Below are positions 24,992-34,609 of a stretch of DNA of 64,000 nucleotides, piece by piece. The stretch covers positions 41,329 to 105,328 of the forward strand of contig NZ_WKKE01000024.1 of assembly GCF_009674775.1 (NCBI RefSeq). Direction: 5' to 3'. Source of the DNA: Flavobacterium sp. LC2016-23. GTDB lineage: Bacteria; Bacteroidota; Bacteroidia; Flavobacteriales; Flavobacteriaceae. How positions within the stretch are numbered: the stretch's first letter is position 1; each line of letters begins with the position of its first letter. A program made the translations under genes and the position numbers. The notes beneath the pieces were generated by a model. It ran no database searches. It had not been told where the DNA came from and saw only the letters and a program-made list of their open reading frames with translations.

Positions 24992-27442
24992 ATGAGTAAA
25001 AAAGATCTTTCAGAAAGAGACATTTGTACAAAATTTATAACTCCTGCTTTAGTACAAGCGGGTTGGGATGTACAAAAACAAATTTTAGAAGAAGTTTTTT
25101 TTACAGATGGAAAAATTTATGTGCGTGGTAAACTTACAGCACGAGGCGAAAGAAAAAGAGCCGACTATATACTTTATTATCAAGATAATCCAATTGCCAT
25201 AATCGAAGCAAAGGATAACAAACATTCCATTCGTTCCGGAATTCAACAAGCTTTGGGGTATGCTATTATTTTAGATATCCCCTGTGTTTTCAGTAGCAAT
25301 GGTGATGGTTTCTTATTTCATGATCGAACTGTAAATAATGAGGATATTGAAACAGAATTATCGAATGATGAATTTCCTACTCCTGAAGTTTTATGGGATA
25401 AGTACAAAAAATATAAAGGCATTGTAAATACAGAGGGAGAAAAAATTGCCTTGCAAAAATATTTTTATGACGGTTCCGGTAGAAAACCTCGTTACTATCA
25501 ACAAAATGCTATTAATAGAACTGTTGAAGCAATTGCTAATGGGCAAAACAGAATTTTATTAGTTATGGCAACGGGTACAGGAAAAACCTATACTGCTTTT
25601 CAAATCATATACCGTTTATGGAAGTCAAAAAATAAAAAGAGAATTTTATTCTTAGCTGACCGAACTGCCTTAATCGATCAAACACGAAAAGGTGATTTTA
25701 AGCACTTTAAAGACAAAATGACCGTCATTAAAAAGAAAGTCTTAGAGGGTAATAATGGAAAAGAAGAATTAATAAGTAATAAAAAAAGAGGAATTGATAC
25801 TTCTGATAAAGCTTACGAAATATTTTTAGGTTTGTATCAGGGTTTAACAAATAACGAACCAGGCATTGAAGATGCCTACAAAGATTTTTCTCCGGATTTT
25901 TTTGATTTAATAATTATTGATGAGTGTCATCGTGGTAGTGCAAACGAAAATAGTTCATGGCGTGAAATATTAACCTATTTTAAAAATGCAACCCATATCG
26001 GTTTAACTGCAACCCCAAGAGAAACACAAGAAACAAGCAATACCGAATATTTTGGTGATCCTGTTTATACGTATTCTTTAAAACAAGGCATCGATGATGG
26101 TTTTTTAGCACCTTACAAAGTAATTCGTGTGGCACTGAATGTTGACAGTGAAGGGTATCGACCCCAACAGGGAAAGACGGATAAAGAAGGAAACCTAATT
26201 GAGGATCGCATCTACAATCGAAGAGATTTTGATAAAAAATTAGTAATCGATGAGCGTACCGATGTTGTTGCTCAAAAGGTGACAGAGTATTTAAAAGGAT
26301 TAGATCGATTTGCTAAAACTATCATTTTCTGTGTTGATATTGACCATGCTGAGCGTATGCGTAATGCTATAGCGATACACAATGCTGATTTGGTTTCTGA
26401 AAATTACAAGTACGTCATGCAAATTACGGGAGATAACGACGAAGGAAAGCGCGAACTGGATAATTTTATCAATCCGGAAGAAATTTATCCTGTTATTGCA
26501 ACCACATCGGAGTTAATGACTACTGGCGTTGATGCCCAGACTTGTAAAGTTATTGTGTTAGATACTAATATCAATTCGATGACAAAATTCAAGCAAATTG
26601 TTGGGCGTGGTACAAGGATTAATGAGGAATTTGGTAAGCTGTATTTTACCATTCTAGATTTTAGGAACGCAACAGATAACTTTGCTGACCCAACATTTGA
26701 TGGAGATCCATTAAGAGTTAAACCTATTACTGATGATGTAGATTTAATTACTATTATAGATGAAGAATATGATGATAGTACACCTATCCTAGATGTGGTG
26801 AGTGGCGAAGAAATAATAATTGAAAGACCACAAGTTAGAAATCCGGGAAATGACCAGAACACTGTCCTAGAAAGAAGAGGTAAACAATACATAAATGGTA
26901 TTGATGTGAGTATTTTAGTTAGTCGTGAATTGTATTTCGATTCTAATGGAAAACCAATTACAATCAGTTTACAAGATCATACTAAAGGAATTATTAAAGG
27001 CAAATACGCTTCATTAGATGATTTCTTATTAACATGGAATCAAGCTGATCGAAAAGAAGCCATAATCAAAGAATTGCAAGAGCAGGGCATATTAGTTGAA
27101 GCTTTATATGAAGCTGTTGACAAAGATGTTGATTTATTTGATTTGATTTGCCACGTGGCATATGACCAAAAACCTTTGACGAGACAAGAGCGGGCAGATA
27201 ATGTAAAAAAGCGAAATTATTTCACTAAATATGAAGCTAATGCACGTAAAATTTTAGAAACATTATTAGACAAATATGCTGATGAAGGAGTTGAAAATAT
27301 TGAGAGTATAGAAGTTCTACGTGTAAAACCTTTTGATGATTTTGGTTCTACTATTGAAATTGTGAACGGAATTTTTGGTGGCAAAAACAGTTATATGGAA
27401 GCTGTAAAAGAATTAGAAACAGAATTATATAGAAAAGTTTAA
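24992..27442 (+). CDS. hsdR: type I restriction enzyme, R (endonuclease/translocase) subunit
   Basis: The R subunit translocates DNA and cuts it far from the recognition site. The 816-residue protein has an HSDR N-terminal nuclease domain with ADYILYYQDNPIAIIEAKD (the D...EAK catalytic pattern) near residues 55-75, a superfamily 2 helicase with Walker A VMATGTGKTYTAFQI near 200, DEAH-type IIIDECHRGSANE near 305 and motif III GLTATPRE, helicase C-terminal motif QIVGRGTRI near 545, and an EcoEI-type C-terminal domain (DDFLLTWNQADRKEAII...YFTKYEANARKIL). It is full length. The stop codon is directly followed by the start of the next gene. Confidence 0.96.
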   Translation: MSKKDLSERDICTKFITPALVQAGWDVQKQILEEVFFTDGKIYVRGKLTARGERKRADYILYYQDNPIAIIEAKDNKHSIRSGIQQALGYAIILDIPCVFSSNGDGFLFHDRTVNNEDIETELSNDEFPTPEVLWDKYKKYKGIVNTEGEKIALQKYFYDGSGRKPRYYQQNAINRTVEAIANGQNRILLVMATGTGKTYTAFQIIYRLWKSKNKKRILFLADRTALIDQTRKGDFKHFKDKMTVIKKKVLEGNNGKEELISNKKRGIDTSDKAYEIFLGLYQGLTNNEPGIEDAYKDFSPDFFDLIIIDECHRGSANENSSWREILTYFKNATHIGLTATPRETQETSNTEYFGDPVYTYSLKQGIDDGFLAPYKVIRVALNVDSEGYRPQQGKTDKEGNLIEDRIYNRRDFDKKLVIDERTDVVAQKVTEYLKGLDRFAKTIIFCVDIDHAERMRNAIAIHNADLVSENYKYVMQITGDNDEGKRELDNFINPEEIYPVIATTSELMTTGVDAQTCKVIVLDTNINSMTKFKQIVGRGTRINEEFGKLYFTILDFRNATDNFADPTFDGDPLRVKPITDDVDLITIIDEEYDDSTPILDVVSGEEIIIERPQVRNPGNDQNTVLERRGKQYINGIDVSILVSRELYFDSNGKPITISLQDHTKGIIKGKYASLDDFLLTWNQADRKEAIIKELQEQGILVEALYEAVDKDVDLFDLICHVAYDQKPLTRQERADNVKKRNYFTKYEANARKILETLLDKYADEGVENIESIEVLRVKPFDDFGSTIEIVNGIFGGKNSYMEAVKELETELYRKV

Positions 27443-28075
27443 ATGGATGAATTAAATATTTTTGAAAATTTAATTATTATAGCACTTTCAAATGTTAATC
27501 AATCATATTATCAGACGACCTACAATAACATCCAAAATTTCAGAAGAGCTCTAGAATATAGAAATGGAAGGTTTTTTAATAATGATTTTGAAAGGTTTGG
27601 TGAACGAGTGTTCTGCTATGAATTTTATCATCAATTAAGAATACTAATTGATAATGAAAGAATTAATAATCCTCTTTTTCTTGATGGAGCTTTATTACAG
27701 GCCGAGGTAGAAAAAATGCAGATTATTGAACTTGTTGAGAGATTTGGGTTAAGAATACTAAGAGGGAGAATGTCTCCTGATTTTTTAATGCATACTCCTG
27801 GTAATGCCAATTTTCATCCTTATGTAATAGAAGTAAAATGCGAACATGAATTATCGTCAAGAAAATTATTGTTTGATTTAGAGAAAATAGATCAATTTAT
27901 TACAAGATATAATTATCAGCGTGGTATATTTTTAGCAATTAACGTAAATAATGAGCTTATTCAAACAAGAATTGATGAAATTCAAGAAAGAATAAATGAA
28001 CTCGAGGGCAGAAATAGAATAAAAATAATTAGTAAAACAACCCAATTAGCTGAACACAGAGTGTGGCAATTATAA
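27443..28075 (+). CDS. PD-(D/E)XK-like nuclease-fold protein inserted in the type I R-M operon
   Basis: The 210-residue protein has MSPDFLMHTPGNANFHPYVI followed by EVKCEHE around residues 110-140. An Asp in a strand, then E-x-K in the next, is the signature of the PD-(D/E)XK nuclease fold. The rest is helical, ending with a coiled coil (DEIQERINELEGRNRIKII). The gene starts at the base after hsdR's stop and ends 3 bases before hsdM, so it is a fixed part of the operon, yet it is not a standard hsd subunit. It may be an accessory nuclease or a catalytically altered regulator; function is not known. Confidence 0.75.
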   Translation: MDELNIFENLIIIALSNVNQSYYQTTYNNIQNFRRALEYRNGRFFNNDFERFGERVFCYEFYHQLRILIDNERINNPLFLDGALLQAEVEKMQIIELVERFGLRILRGRMSPDFLMHTPGNANFHPYVIEVKCEHELSSRKLLFDLEKIDQFITRYNYQRGIFLAINVNNELIQTRIDEIQERINELEGRNRIKIISKTTQLAEHRVWQL

Positions 28076-28078
28076 ATT

Positions 28079-29515
28079 ATGAGTAACATTTCAAGCATAC
28101 TAAAAAGCATACAAAACATCATGTGGCAAGACACCGGACTAAACGGTGATGCACAAAGAATCGAACAATTGGGTTGGATGCTTTTTCTTAAAATATTTTC
28201 AGATAAAGACAAAGAATTAGAACTACTAGATGATAACTATACCTCACCTATTCCTGATTTATTTCATTGGGTAAACCAAAAAGGAAATTGGGCTGGTGAT
28301 CCAGAAGGAATGACCGGAGATGAATTATTAGAGTTTGTTGACAGACAATTATTTCCGACACTTCGTGATATTGACGTAAGTACTGGCAACCGTCGTGCAT
28401 TGATTGTGCGTGAAGTTTTTGACGGCAACAATAATTATATGAAAAGCGGAACCAATATTCGTAAAGTATTAAATAAACTTAACGAAATGGACTTTAATAT
28501 TGCTAAAGATCGTCATGCTTTCGGCGAGTTATATGAAACTATTTTAAAAGGATTACAAAGTGCTGGTAAAAGTGGCGAATTTTATACTCCTAGAGCTATT
28601 ACTTCATTTATTACAGAAATGATCAACCCACAATTGGGTGAAAAAATTTTGGATCCAGCCTGTGGAACGGCAGGATATTTAACTTCTGCTATTGAGCATT
28701 TAAAAAAACAAGCGAATAGTGTGGAAGAGCTTCAGAGTATAGGCGAAAATGTGATGGGTTGGGAATACAAACCATTGCCTTATTTATTAGCAACTACAAA
28801 CTTAATTTTACATGACGTAGTAGTGCCAAACATTAGATTTGGTGATGCATTAGATCAACCTCTAAGTAATTTTACTGAAAAACATAGAGTAAATGCAATT
28901 TTGGCAAATCCGCCATTCGGTGGAATTGTTGCCAATAATAACGAAACAAACTTTCCTCAAAATTTTAGGACAAAAGAAAGCGCTGATCTATTCCTGATTT
29001 TGATGATACATTTATTAAAACAAGGCGGTCGTGCAGGAATCGTTTTGCCTGATGGTTCATTGACTGGCGATGGCATAAAACAAAGGGTACGAAAAAAATT
29101 ATTGGAAGATTGCAACCTCCACACGATTATCCGTTTGCCTATTTCCGTGTTCCAACCGTATGCTTCAGTAGCTACCAATTTATTATTTTTCACTAAAGGA
29201 ACGCCTACTAAAGAAGTTTGGTATTACGAGCATAAATTACCCGAGGGGCAAAAAACCTACAACAAAACTAAACCAATACAAGCCAAAGAATTCAACCCTA
29301 TAAAAACATGGTGGACAGACCGTAAGGAAAGTGATATTGCTTGGAAAGTTTCGATACAAACTATCATCAACCGTAACTATGATTTGGACATAAAAAACCC
29401 AACCAAACAAGAAGAATTACACAAATATAATAGTGTGGAATTAATGCAATTATTACATGCTTCTTTTGACAAAAGCAATGAGTTGTTGGAACAATTAAAG
29501 AAAGCTGTAAGATGA
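28079..29515 (+). CDS. hsdM: type I restriction-modification DNA methyltransferase (M) subunit
   Basis: The M subunit methylates adenine N6 at the recognition site. The 478-residue protein has the HsdM N-terminal helical domain (MLFLKIFSDKDKELELL), then the methylase core with SAM motif ILDPACGTAGYLTSAI near residue 190 and catalytic motif ILANPPFGG near residue 275 (NPPF), plus ESADLFLILMIHLLKQGGRA and VLPDGSLTG. Length and motif order are normal. It overlaps hsdS by 4 bases (ATGA), indicating coupled translation. Confidence 0.96.
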   Translation: MSNISSILKSIQNIMWQDTGLNGDAQRIEQLGWMLFLKIFSDKDKELELLDDNYTSPIPDLFHWVNQKGNWAGDPEGMTGDELLEFVDRQLFPTLRDIDVSTGNRRALIVREVFDGNNNYMKSGTNIRKVLNKLNEMDFNIAKDRHAFGELYETILKGLQSAGKSGEFYTPRAITSFITEMINPQLGEKILDPACGTAGYLTSAIEHLKKQANSVEELQSIGENVMGWEYKPLPYLLATTNLILHDVVVPNIRFGDALDQPLSNFTEKHRVNAILANPPFGGIVANNNETNFPQNFRTKESADLFLILMIHLLKQGGRAGIVLPDGSLTGDGIKQRVRKKLLEDCNLHTIIRLPISVFQPYASVATNLLFFTKGTPTKEVWYYEHKLPEGQKTYNKTKPIQAKEFNPIKTWWTDRKESDIAWKVSIQTIINRNYDLDIKNPTKQEELHKYNSVELMQLLHASFDKSNELLEQLKKAVR

Positions 29516-31449
29516 ATTGGAAAACAGTTAAGTTGGATGAAGTTTTAAAACATCGGAAAGGTTTTATTACAATTGATGATAAACAAGAATATAAATTATG
29601 TAGAGTACAACTACATCGAAGAGGTGTTTTATTAAGAAATATTGTTTTTGGAAAGGATATAAAAACGAAAAAACAACAAGTTTGCAAAGCGGGTGATTTT
29701 TTAGTAGCAGAAATGGATGCTAAACTTGGAGGCTACGGATTCGTTCCCAAAGAATTAGATAAGGCAATTGTAAGTAGTCATTATTTTTTATTCGAACTAG
29801 ATAAAGAAAAAATTCGTCCGAGATATTTAGAAGTTATTTCTCAACTTTTAATTTTACAAGATCAAATTAAAGCAGTTGGCTCTACTAATTATTCTGCAAT
29901 TAGACCAAGAAATGTTTTGAATTGGGAAATACCAATTCCTTCTATTGAAGAACAAATTGAGATTGAAAAATTATTCGATGATACAAAATCAAATGGAGAT
30001 CTATTAAAAAATGAACTAGATCACCAACTGAACCTTATCAAAGAACTACGTGAGGCATTTTTACGTGAAGCGATGCAAGGAAAGTTGGTTAAAAGCATGG
30101 ATATCAAAGAAACTGGACAACACCTTCTAACAAAAATACTAGTCGAAAAAGCAAAACTCATTGCTGAAAAAAAACTCAAAAAAGAAAAAGAATTACCACC
30201 AATAACAAATGAAGAAATTTCTTTTGAAATTCCTGAACATTGGGCTTGGTGTAGGTTGGGAGTAATAGCCGAAATCAAAAGAGGAAAAAGTCCAAAATAT
30301 TCTGAAAAAGGTGTACTTAAGATGCTAAATCAAAAATGCGTAAGATGGTTTACAATTAATGTAGAACATTCAAAAGCAGTTGATGAAGTTTGGTATAATT
30401 CTATTGATAATGAATTAAAAATTAAAATAAATGACTTGTTAGTTAACTCGACTGGCGATGGAACAATTGGCCGTTCTGGGTTAGCTGATATTTATTGTGA
30501 TAGTTTTATGTTTGATTCGCATATTTTGAGAGTAAGAAGTTCAATGGGAATTCAACAAAAACTATTATGTTACATTATCAATTCTGACTATGGGCAAAGT
30601 TTAATAGAATCTATAAAAGGAGCAACAAGCACAAAACAAACGGAACTTGGCGTGAATAATCTATCCAATTTTCCTATTCCGCTTCCACCACTTCAGGAAC
30701 AAGAACAAATAGTAGCCAAATTAGATGAGTTAATGTCATTTTGTGATGGCTTAGAGCAAAGCATCAATGAAAGCCAATATTATAACGAAATGTTGTTGCA
30801 ACAGGTTCTTCGAGAGGCATTAAAGCCTAAAAAAAACACAAAAATCATCAATATTGAAACTAGAAAAATTGAAAATCCCTTAAAAACAATTCTGGCAGGT
30901 CATATTATTAACTTAAATAATACCACAGATTTTGGTAGAGTTAAGTTTCAAAAATTATTATTCTTAACTGAATACATATGCAAAATCGATTTTGATTCAA
31001 ATTATATAAAAAAAGTAGCCGGGCCATATGATGATGTTTTAATCAAAAATATTGAATCTGACTTTAATCGTATGCGTTTTTTTAATGTTGTTCAGGATAA
31101 AACGGATAATAAAAGAGTACGCTATACTGCACTCGCAGGAGCAAAAGAATTAGAAAGTTTATTTCTGGAAAACTTTGCTGATGAATCACTAAAAATCAAT
31201 AATATCCTTTTGAAATTTAGACCATTAAGCTGGGGAGAATGTGAGTTAATTGCTACTCTATACGCCGTTTGGAACAATCGTATTATAAAAAATGAGCTAA
31301 TAACTGATGAATTACTTTACAGTGACTTTATGGCTTGGGATAAACAGAAAAGTAAATATCACAGTGTATTTCATAAATGGTTATTTTGGATGAAAGATGA
31401 ACGAATAATTCCTGATGGCTGGGGGAAATATATTGATAAACCAAAATAG
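29512..31449 (+). CDS. hsdS: type I restriction specificity (S) subunit with extra C-terminal Panacea-like domain
   Basis: The S subunit recognises the two-part DNA target. Two target-recognition domains are visible, the first within residues 1-145 ending YSAIRPRNVLNWEIPIPSIE, the second about 230-395 ending TELGVNNLSNFPIPLPPLQE, each followed by a conserved helix (QIEIEKLFDD, QIVAKLDELMSFCD). A normal HsdS ends near residue 440, but this one has 645. The last 190 residues contain TTDFGRVKFQKLLFLTEYIC, VAGPYDDVLIKNIESDF and WFMK-like helices similar to the Panacea (SocA-like, DUF4065) fold known from antitoxin-like proteins. The assignment of this extra domain rests on pattern similarity only. 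Confidence 0.9.
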   Translation: MNWKTVKLDEVLKHRKGFITIDDKQEYKLCRVQLHRRGVLLRNIVFGKDIKTKKQQVCKAGDFLVAEMDAKLGGYGFVPKELDKAIVSSHYFLFELDKEKIRPRYLEVISQLLILQDQIKAVGSTNYSAIRPRNVLNWEIPIPSIEEQIEIEKLFDDTKSNGDLLKNELDHQLNLIKELREAFLREAMQGKLVKSMDIKETGQHLLTKILVEKAKLIAEKKLKKEKELPPITNEEISFEIPEHWAWCRLGVIAEIKRGKSPKYSEKGVLKMLNQKCVRWFTINVEHSKAVDEVWYNSIDNELKIKINDLLVNSTGDGTIGRSGLADIYCDSFMFDSHILRVRSSMGIQQKLLCYIINSDYGQSLIESIKGATSTKQTELGVNNLSNFPIPLPPLQEQEQIVAKLDELMSFCDGLEQSINESQYYNEMLLQQVLREALKPKKNTKIINIETRKIENPLKTILAGHIINLNNTTDFGRVKFQKLLFLTEYICKIDFDSNYIKKVAGPYDDVLIKNIESDFNRMRFFNVVQDKTDNKRVRYTALAGAKELESLFLENFADESLKINNILLKFRPLSWGECELIATLYAVWNNRIIKNELITDELLYSDFMAWDKQKSKYHSVFHKWLFWMKDERIIPDGWGKYIDKPK

Positions 31450-31527
31450 TATTACCTCTATTTTTAAGTAAAATGTTTAGGAATTGATTTAAATCACGGA
31501 ATTAAAATTAAAGTAGCATTCAGATAG

Positions 31528-33540
31528 ATGAATTGGACTAATATATTTTTTAAGGATAATATTAAATTATCAAATGAAATTTTAACAGAGAAAGTAATGG
31601 ACAATATTAGTGAGGCGATATTAAATCATTTAAAAATGAAAACAACAGGAGCTTTGCTACTAACAGGGGACTGGGGAAGTGGAAAAACATACCATTTGAA
31701 AAATAATGTCTTTCCACTAATAGAAGCTACAACTAAATTCATTCCCGTTATAGTGTCATTATATGGGGAAACTGACAAGAACAACATTGCTCAAAAGGTT
31801 CTTTTTTCTTTTTTTGATAAAAAGGGAAAAAAAGTTAATTTATCAACTGGCACACTTGCTAAAAATATAAAGAACTTCTCAGAAGGATTCCCAATCTTAA
31901 AAAAATATGTTGATTTAGATAAATTAATTGTTGGCACAGGCGAAAATGTTTTTAGATTGCTTCCTCACGATAATTTGCTCATTTGTTTTGATGACCTTGA
32001 AAGAATGAGTGAAAAAATTGACGTAAACGATTTTCTTGGAATTGTAAATGACCTAGTAGAAAATAAAGGTTGTAAAGTCCTTCTCATTGCAAATGAAGAA
32101 GAAATAAAAAACGGAATTACATTCAAGGAAAAAACTATAGAAAAAACAATTCATTTTTCTCCTAAAATATCTGATATTTTTGATAGTATTATTACTTCTT
32201 ACGAACCTTCAACATTCAAAGAATATCTTAAAATAAATAAAGAGTTTATTATTTCAACCTTAGTTCCAATCGTAGAAAATAAAGACGAAGAACAAGAATT
32301 AAAAAAATCATTTTCTAACATTCGTAGCTTAAAATTTAGTATTGAACATTTTAGATATTCATATTTGTTACTAACAAGTAAAAAAGATGAAAAAGATATA
32401 CTCGTAAAACAGCAATTAAGGAGTTTATGGATTTTTACATTATCAATTTCAATAGAATTTAGAAAGCCGCAAAGTATCACATATAGAGATAAGAAAAAAC
32501 TCGATGAACAGGCAACAAGCTTTTCTGACATTAATTTAAGTAATTTAAATTTTGGTAATACCCAGACTACAGAAGTTAAAACTGAAACTCAGTGGACTTA
32601 TTCAGAAAATTTTAAAAGATTATATTACAACAGATTATCTGAAAACTATATCTACTTCCCAAGTATTTATGATTTAATTACATCAGGAAAAGCAATATCA
32701 GAAAACGATTTTTTTGCTCATTTAGATAAAAGTTTTAATATTAAGGAAGGAAAAGTAAATCCTGCCCACCAAATTCTTCATACTTTTCTTCATCTAGGTT
32801 ATTGGAGTTATTCAGATTCAGAATTTAAGCAAGCTCTCACTAATTTACTTGAGTATTGCAAAAAGGGACAATTGGAAGATATTGTATCATATTTAAATGC
32901 GGGTGTTTATTTAATAGGATTTAGTGAAATTATTGAGAAAGAAAAAAATGATATTATCAAGAAAATACAAGAAGGACTTGCTATTTTTCTGCCTCAAATA
33001 AAAATTAATTATTTTGTTAAGTCTCAATTTGAAATGGTTCAGGGACATTTTAATGAACCTAATTTACAAAAGCTTGTTGAATTTATAAAAGAAAAAATTG
33101 TTGAAATAGAAACTCGTAATGCCCTGCTAGAAGTCAACGAAATAGAAACAAAATTTTCAAACGATTTAGAATCATTCGTAAAAGATTTTTTACCAGAAAA
33201 TTCAGGATTTCGTACACCTGACAAACCCCTATTTCATAAATTTGAAAAGAAAACAATTCAGGAAAGTTTAAAAAAATGGCAACCAAAAGGCATAATGAAC
33301 CTTACAAGTTTATTGAAAATTAGGTATTTAGAGACCTCTTTCAGCGAAAAACTAATAGATGAAATGACTTTTCTCATAAATCTTGAAACTGCTATATTAG
33401 AGAAAGACTTTAACGAAAAAACACTTTCAAATTATCTATTGAAAGACCAACTTTTACCGAGAATAGTTGAATGCAAAAAACAACTTCAAATTTTCATAGA
33501 TCAAAAATCAGAACTGCATCAGACTTCTGAAGAAGAATAA
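31528..33540 (+). CDS. KAP-like P-loop NTPase of the defence island
   Basis: The 670-residue protein has a Walker A motif GALLLTGDWGSGKTYHLKN near residue 40-58 and Walker B NLLICFDDLERMSEKIDV near residue 150, the arrangement of the KAP-type STAND-like NTPases. The C-terminal two thirds are helical with charged coiled-coil stretches and no other known motif; I see no membrane span, unlike many KAP proteins. It starts 78 bases after hsdS and reads in the same direction, so it may share the transcript. KAP-type NTPases are common in anti-phage islands, and a defence role is likely but unproven here. Confidence 0.8.
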   Translation: MNWTNIFFKDNIKLSNEILTEKVMDNISEAILNHLKMKTTGALLLTGDWGSGKTYHLKNNVFPLIEATTKFIPVIVSLYGETDKNNIAQKVLFSFFDKKGKKVNLSTGTLAKNIKNFSEGFPILKKYVDLDKLIVGTGENVFRLLPHDNLLICFDDLERMSEKIDVNDFLGIVNDLVENKGCKVLLIANEEEIKNGITFKEKTIEKTIHFSPKISDIFDSIITSYEPSTFKEYLKINKEFIISTLVPIVENKDEEQELKKSFSNIRSLKFSIEHFRYSYLLLTSKKDEKDILVKQQLRSLWIFTLSISIEFRKPQSITYRDKKKLDEQATSFSDINLSNLNFGNTQTTEVKTETQWTYSENFKRLYYNRLSENYIYFPSIYDLITSGKAISENDFFAHLDKSFNIKEGKVNPAHQILHTFLHLGYWSYSDSEFKQALTNLLEYCKKGQLEDIVSYLNAGVYLIGFSEIIEKEKNDIIKKIQEGLAIFLPQIKINYFVKSQFEMVQGHFNEPNLQKLVEFIKEKIVEIETRNALLEVNEIETKFSNDLESFVKDFLPENSGFRTPDKPLFHKFEKKTIQESLKKWQPKGIMNLTSLLKIRYLETSFSEKLIDEMTFLINLETAILEKDFNEKTLSNYLLKDQLLPRIVECKKQLQIFIDQKSELHQTSEEE

Positions 33541-33802
33541 GCTAGAAAACAAATATTTCATTTTATATTCCAAATAATTTAGAAATATGAATAATGTATT
33601 ATATTATTATAGTTTTAGTAGTTTGGTATATACTATAAAAAAATTTGATTATAAAAATCCCAACTTAGTTACCCATCTCAAAATTTTACATTTTCAATAA
33701 AACTTGTATGAAAAATTGTACTTTTGCTTAAGAACAAAAAAGTGAAGCGCATCATTAAATGATGTATTTTACCAAAACTATATTTTTTTTATTCGTAATT
33801 AT

Positions 33803-33810
33803 TATCTTTG
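33803..33810 (+). promoter_or_regulatory. -7 element immediately before the XRE gene
   Basis: TATCTTTG matches TAnnTTTG and ends only 4 bases before the ATG at 33815. Transcription would then begin at or next to the start codon, giving a leaderless or nearly leaderless message. Confidence 0.55.
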
Positions 33811-33814
33811 AGCT

Positions 33815-34228
33815 ATGAGCACACAAACAAAACCAAATCACATCGGGCGAAAAATAAGCCGTATTCGCGAACTAAAAGACATGAAACAGGAAGCATTGGC
33901 GTATGCTTTGGGAGTGAGCCAACAAACCATTTCGGCTATTGAAAACAGCGAAACAGTTGACGAAGAAAAATTAATTGAAGTAGCAAAAGCTTTGGGTGTA
34001 AGTGTGGAAGCCATTAAGAATTTCTCGGAAGAAGGTGTCATTAATTATTTCAACAGTTTTAACGAGGCAGTAAATAATAGCCACTTTGGAAATAATATTT
34101 CCTGTACTTTCAATCCCTTGGATAAGTTAGTCGAGTCTTTCGAAGAAAATAAAAAACTCTACGAACGTTTATTACAAGCCGAAAAAGATAAAATCGAATA
34201 TCTGGAAAAATTAGTAAAAGGAAAATAA
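33815..34228 (+). CDS. XRE-family transcriptional regulator with C-terminal coiled coil
   Basis: The 137-residue protein has a classical HTH_XRE domain (IGRKISRIRELKDMKQEALA then ALGVSQQTISAIENSETVDE) in residues 10-70, a linker, and a C-terminal coiled coil (KLYERLLQAEKDKIEYLEKL) for dimerisation. Proteins of this size and layout are common Bacteroidota repressors. It sits between the R-M/KAP genes and the RhuM gene, has its own promoter and a strong terminator after it, so it is a single-gene unit that could control the island. Confidence 0.93.
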   Translation: MSTQTKPNHIGRKISRIRELKDMKQEALAYALGVSQQTISAIENSETVDEEKLIEVAKALGVSVEAIKNFSEEGVINYFNSFNEAVNNSHFGNNISCTFNPLDKLVESFEENKKLYERLLQAEKDKIEYLEKLVKGK

Positions 34229-34251
34229 ACCTTTACAAGATAAAGTAAAAC

Positions 34252-34281
34252 AAAAAGAGAGACCCGGGAGTCTCTCTTTTT
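34252..34281 (+). terminator. strong hairpin terminator after the XRE gene
   Basis: AAAAAGAGAGAC (34252-34263) and GTCTCTCTTTTT (34270-34281) are perfect 12-base complements around CCGGGA, ending in a T-run. Confidence 0.9.
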
Positions 34282-34361
34282 GCTTTTACTATTTAGCATT
34301 TTTCGCCTCTTCCCTATTCTATTTATTGTTTCCCCTGCTTCCCTAAGTCTTCTTATGAAAA

Positions 34362-34396
34362 GCTGGCAACCCCGAAAGCCTTCGGGACTGACTTTT
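34362..34396 (-). repeat. REP-like palindromic repeat, copy A (inverted)
   Basis: On the minus strand this reads AAAGTCAGTCCCGAAGGCTT, then TCGGGG and TTGCCAGC, matching the cores of copies B and C. The hairpin is CCCGAA/TTCGGG. The flank after the hairpin is diverged. Confidence 0.75.
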
Positions 34397-34500
34397 TAAG
34401 TTTAGTTCTTATACTGCGTTTATTTTTTACATACATTAAGCAATATTATAAGAAAATTAGTTTTAAAGTCAGAAACTTTATAAGGTTTGGGTTTTTCAAT

Positions 34501-34508
34501 TATATTTG
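34501..34508 (+). promoter_or_regulatory. candidate -7 promoter element of the RhuM gene
   Basis: TATATTTG matches TAnnTTTG, 102 bases before the RhuM ATG. If used, the leader would contain the whole REP-like repeat copy B, whose hairpin could affect expression. Confidence 0.4.
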
Positions 34509-34515
34509 TTGAAGG

Positions 34516-34569
34516 GCGTAAAGTCAGTCCCGAAGATTTTCGGGATTGCGGAGCGTTACCAATGAAAAC
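34516..34569 (+). repeat. 54-bp REP-like repeat, copy B
   Basis: This 54-base element contains the palindrome CCCGAAGATTTTCGGG and the tail GCGGAGCGTTACCAATG. It matches copy C at 51 of 54 positions, in the same orientation, on the other side of the RhuM gene. Confidence 0.85.
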
Positions 34570-34609
34570 GTACCGGAAAGGGTAGTAAAAGAATACAGGA
34601 ACGAGTTTT

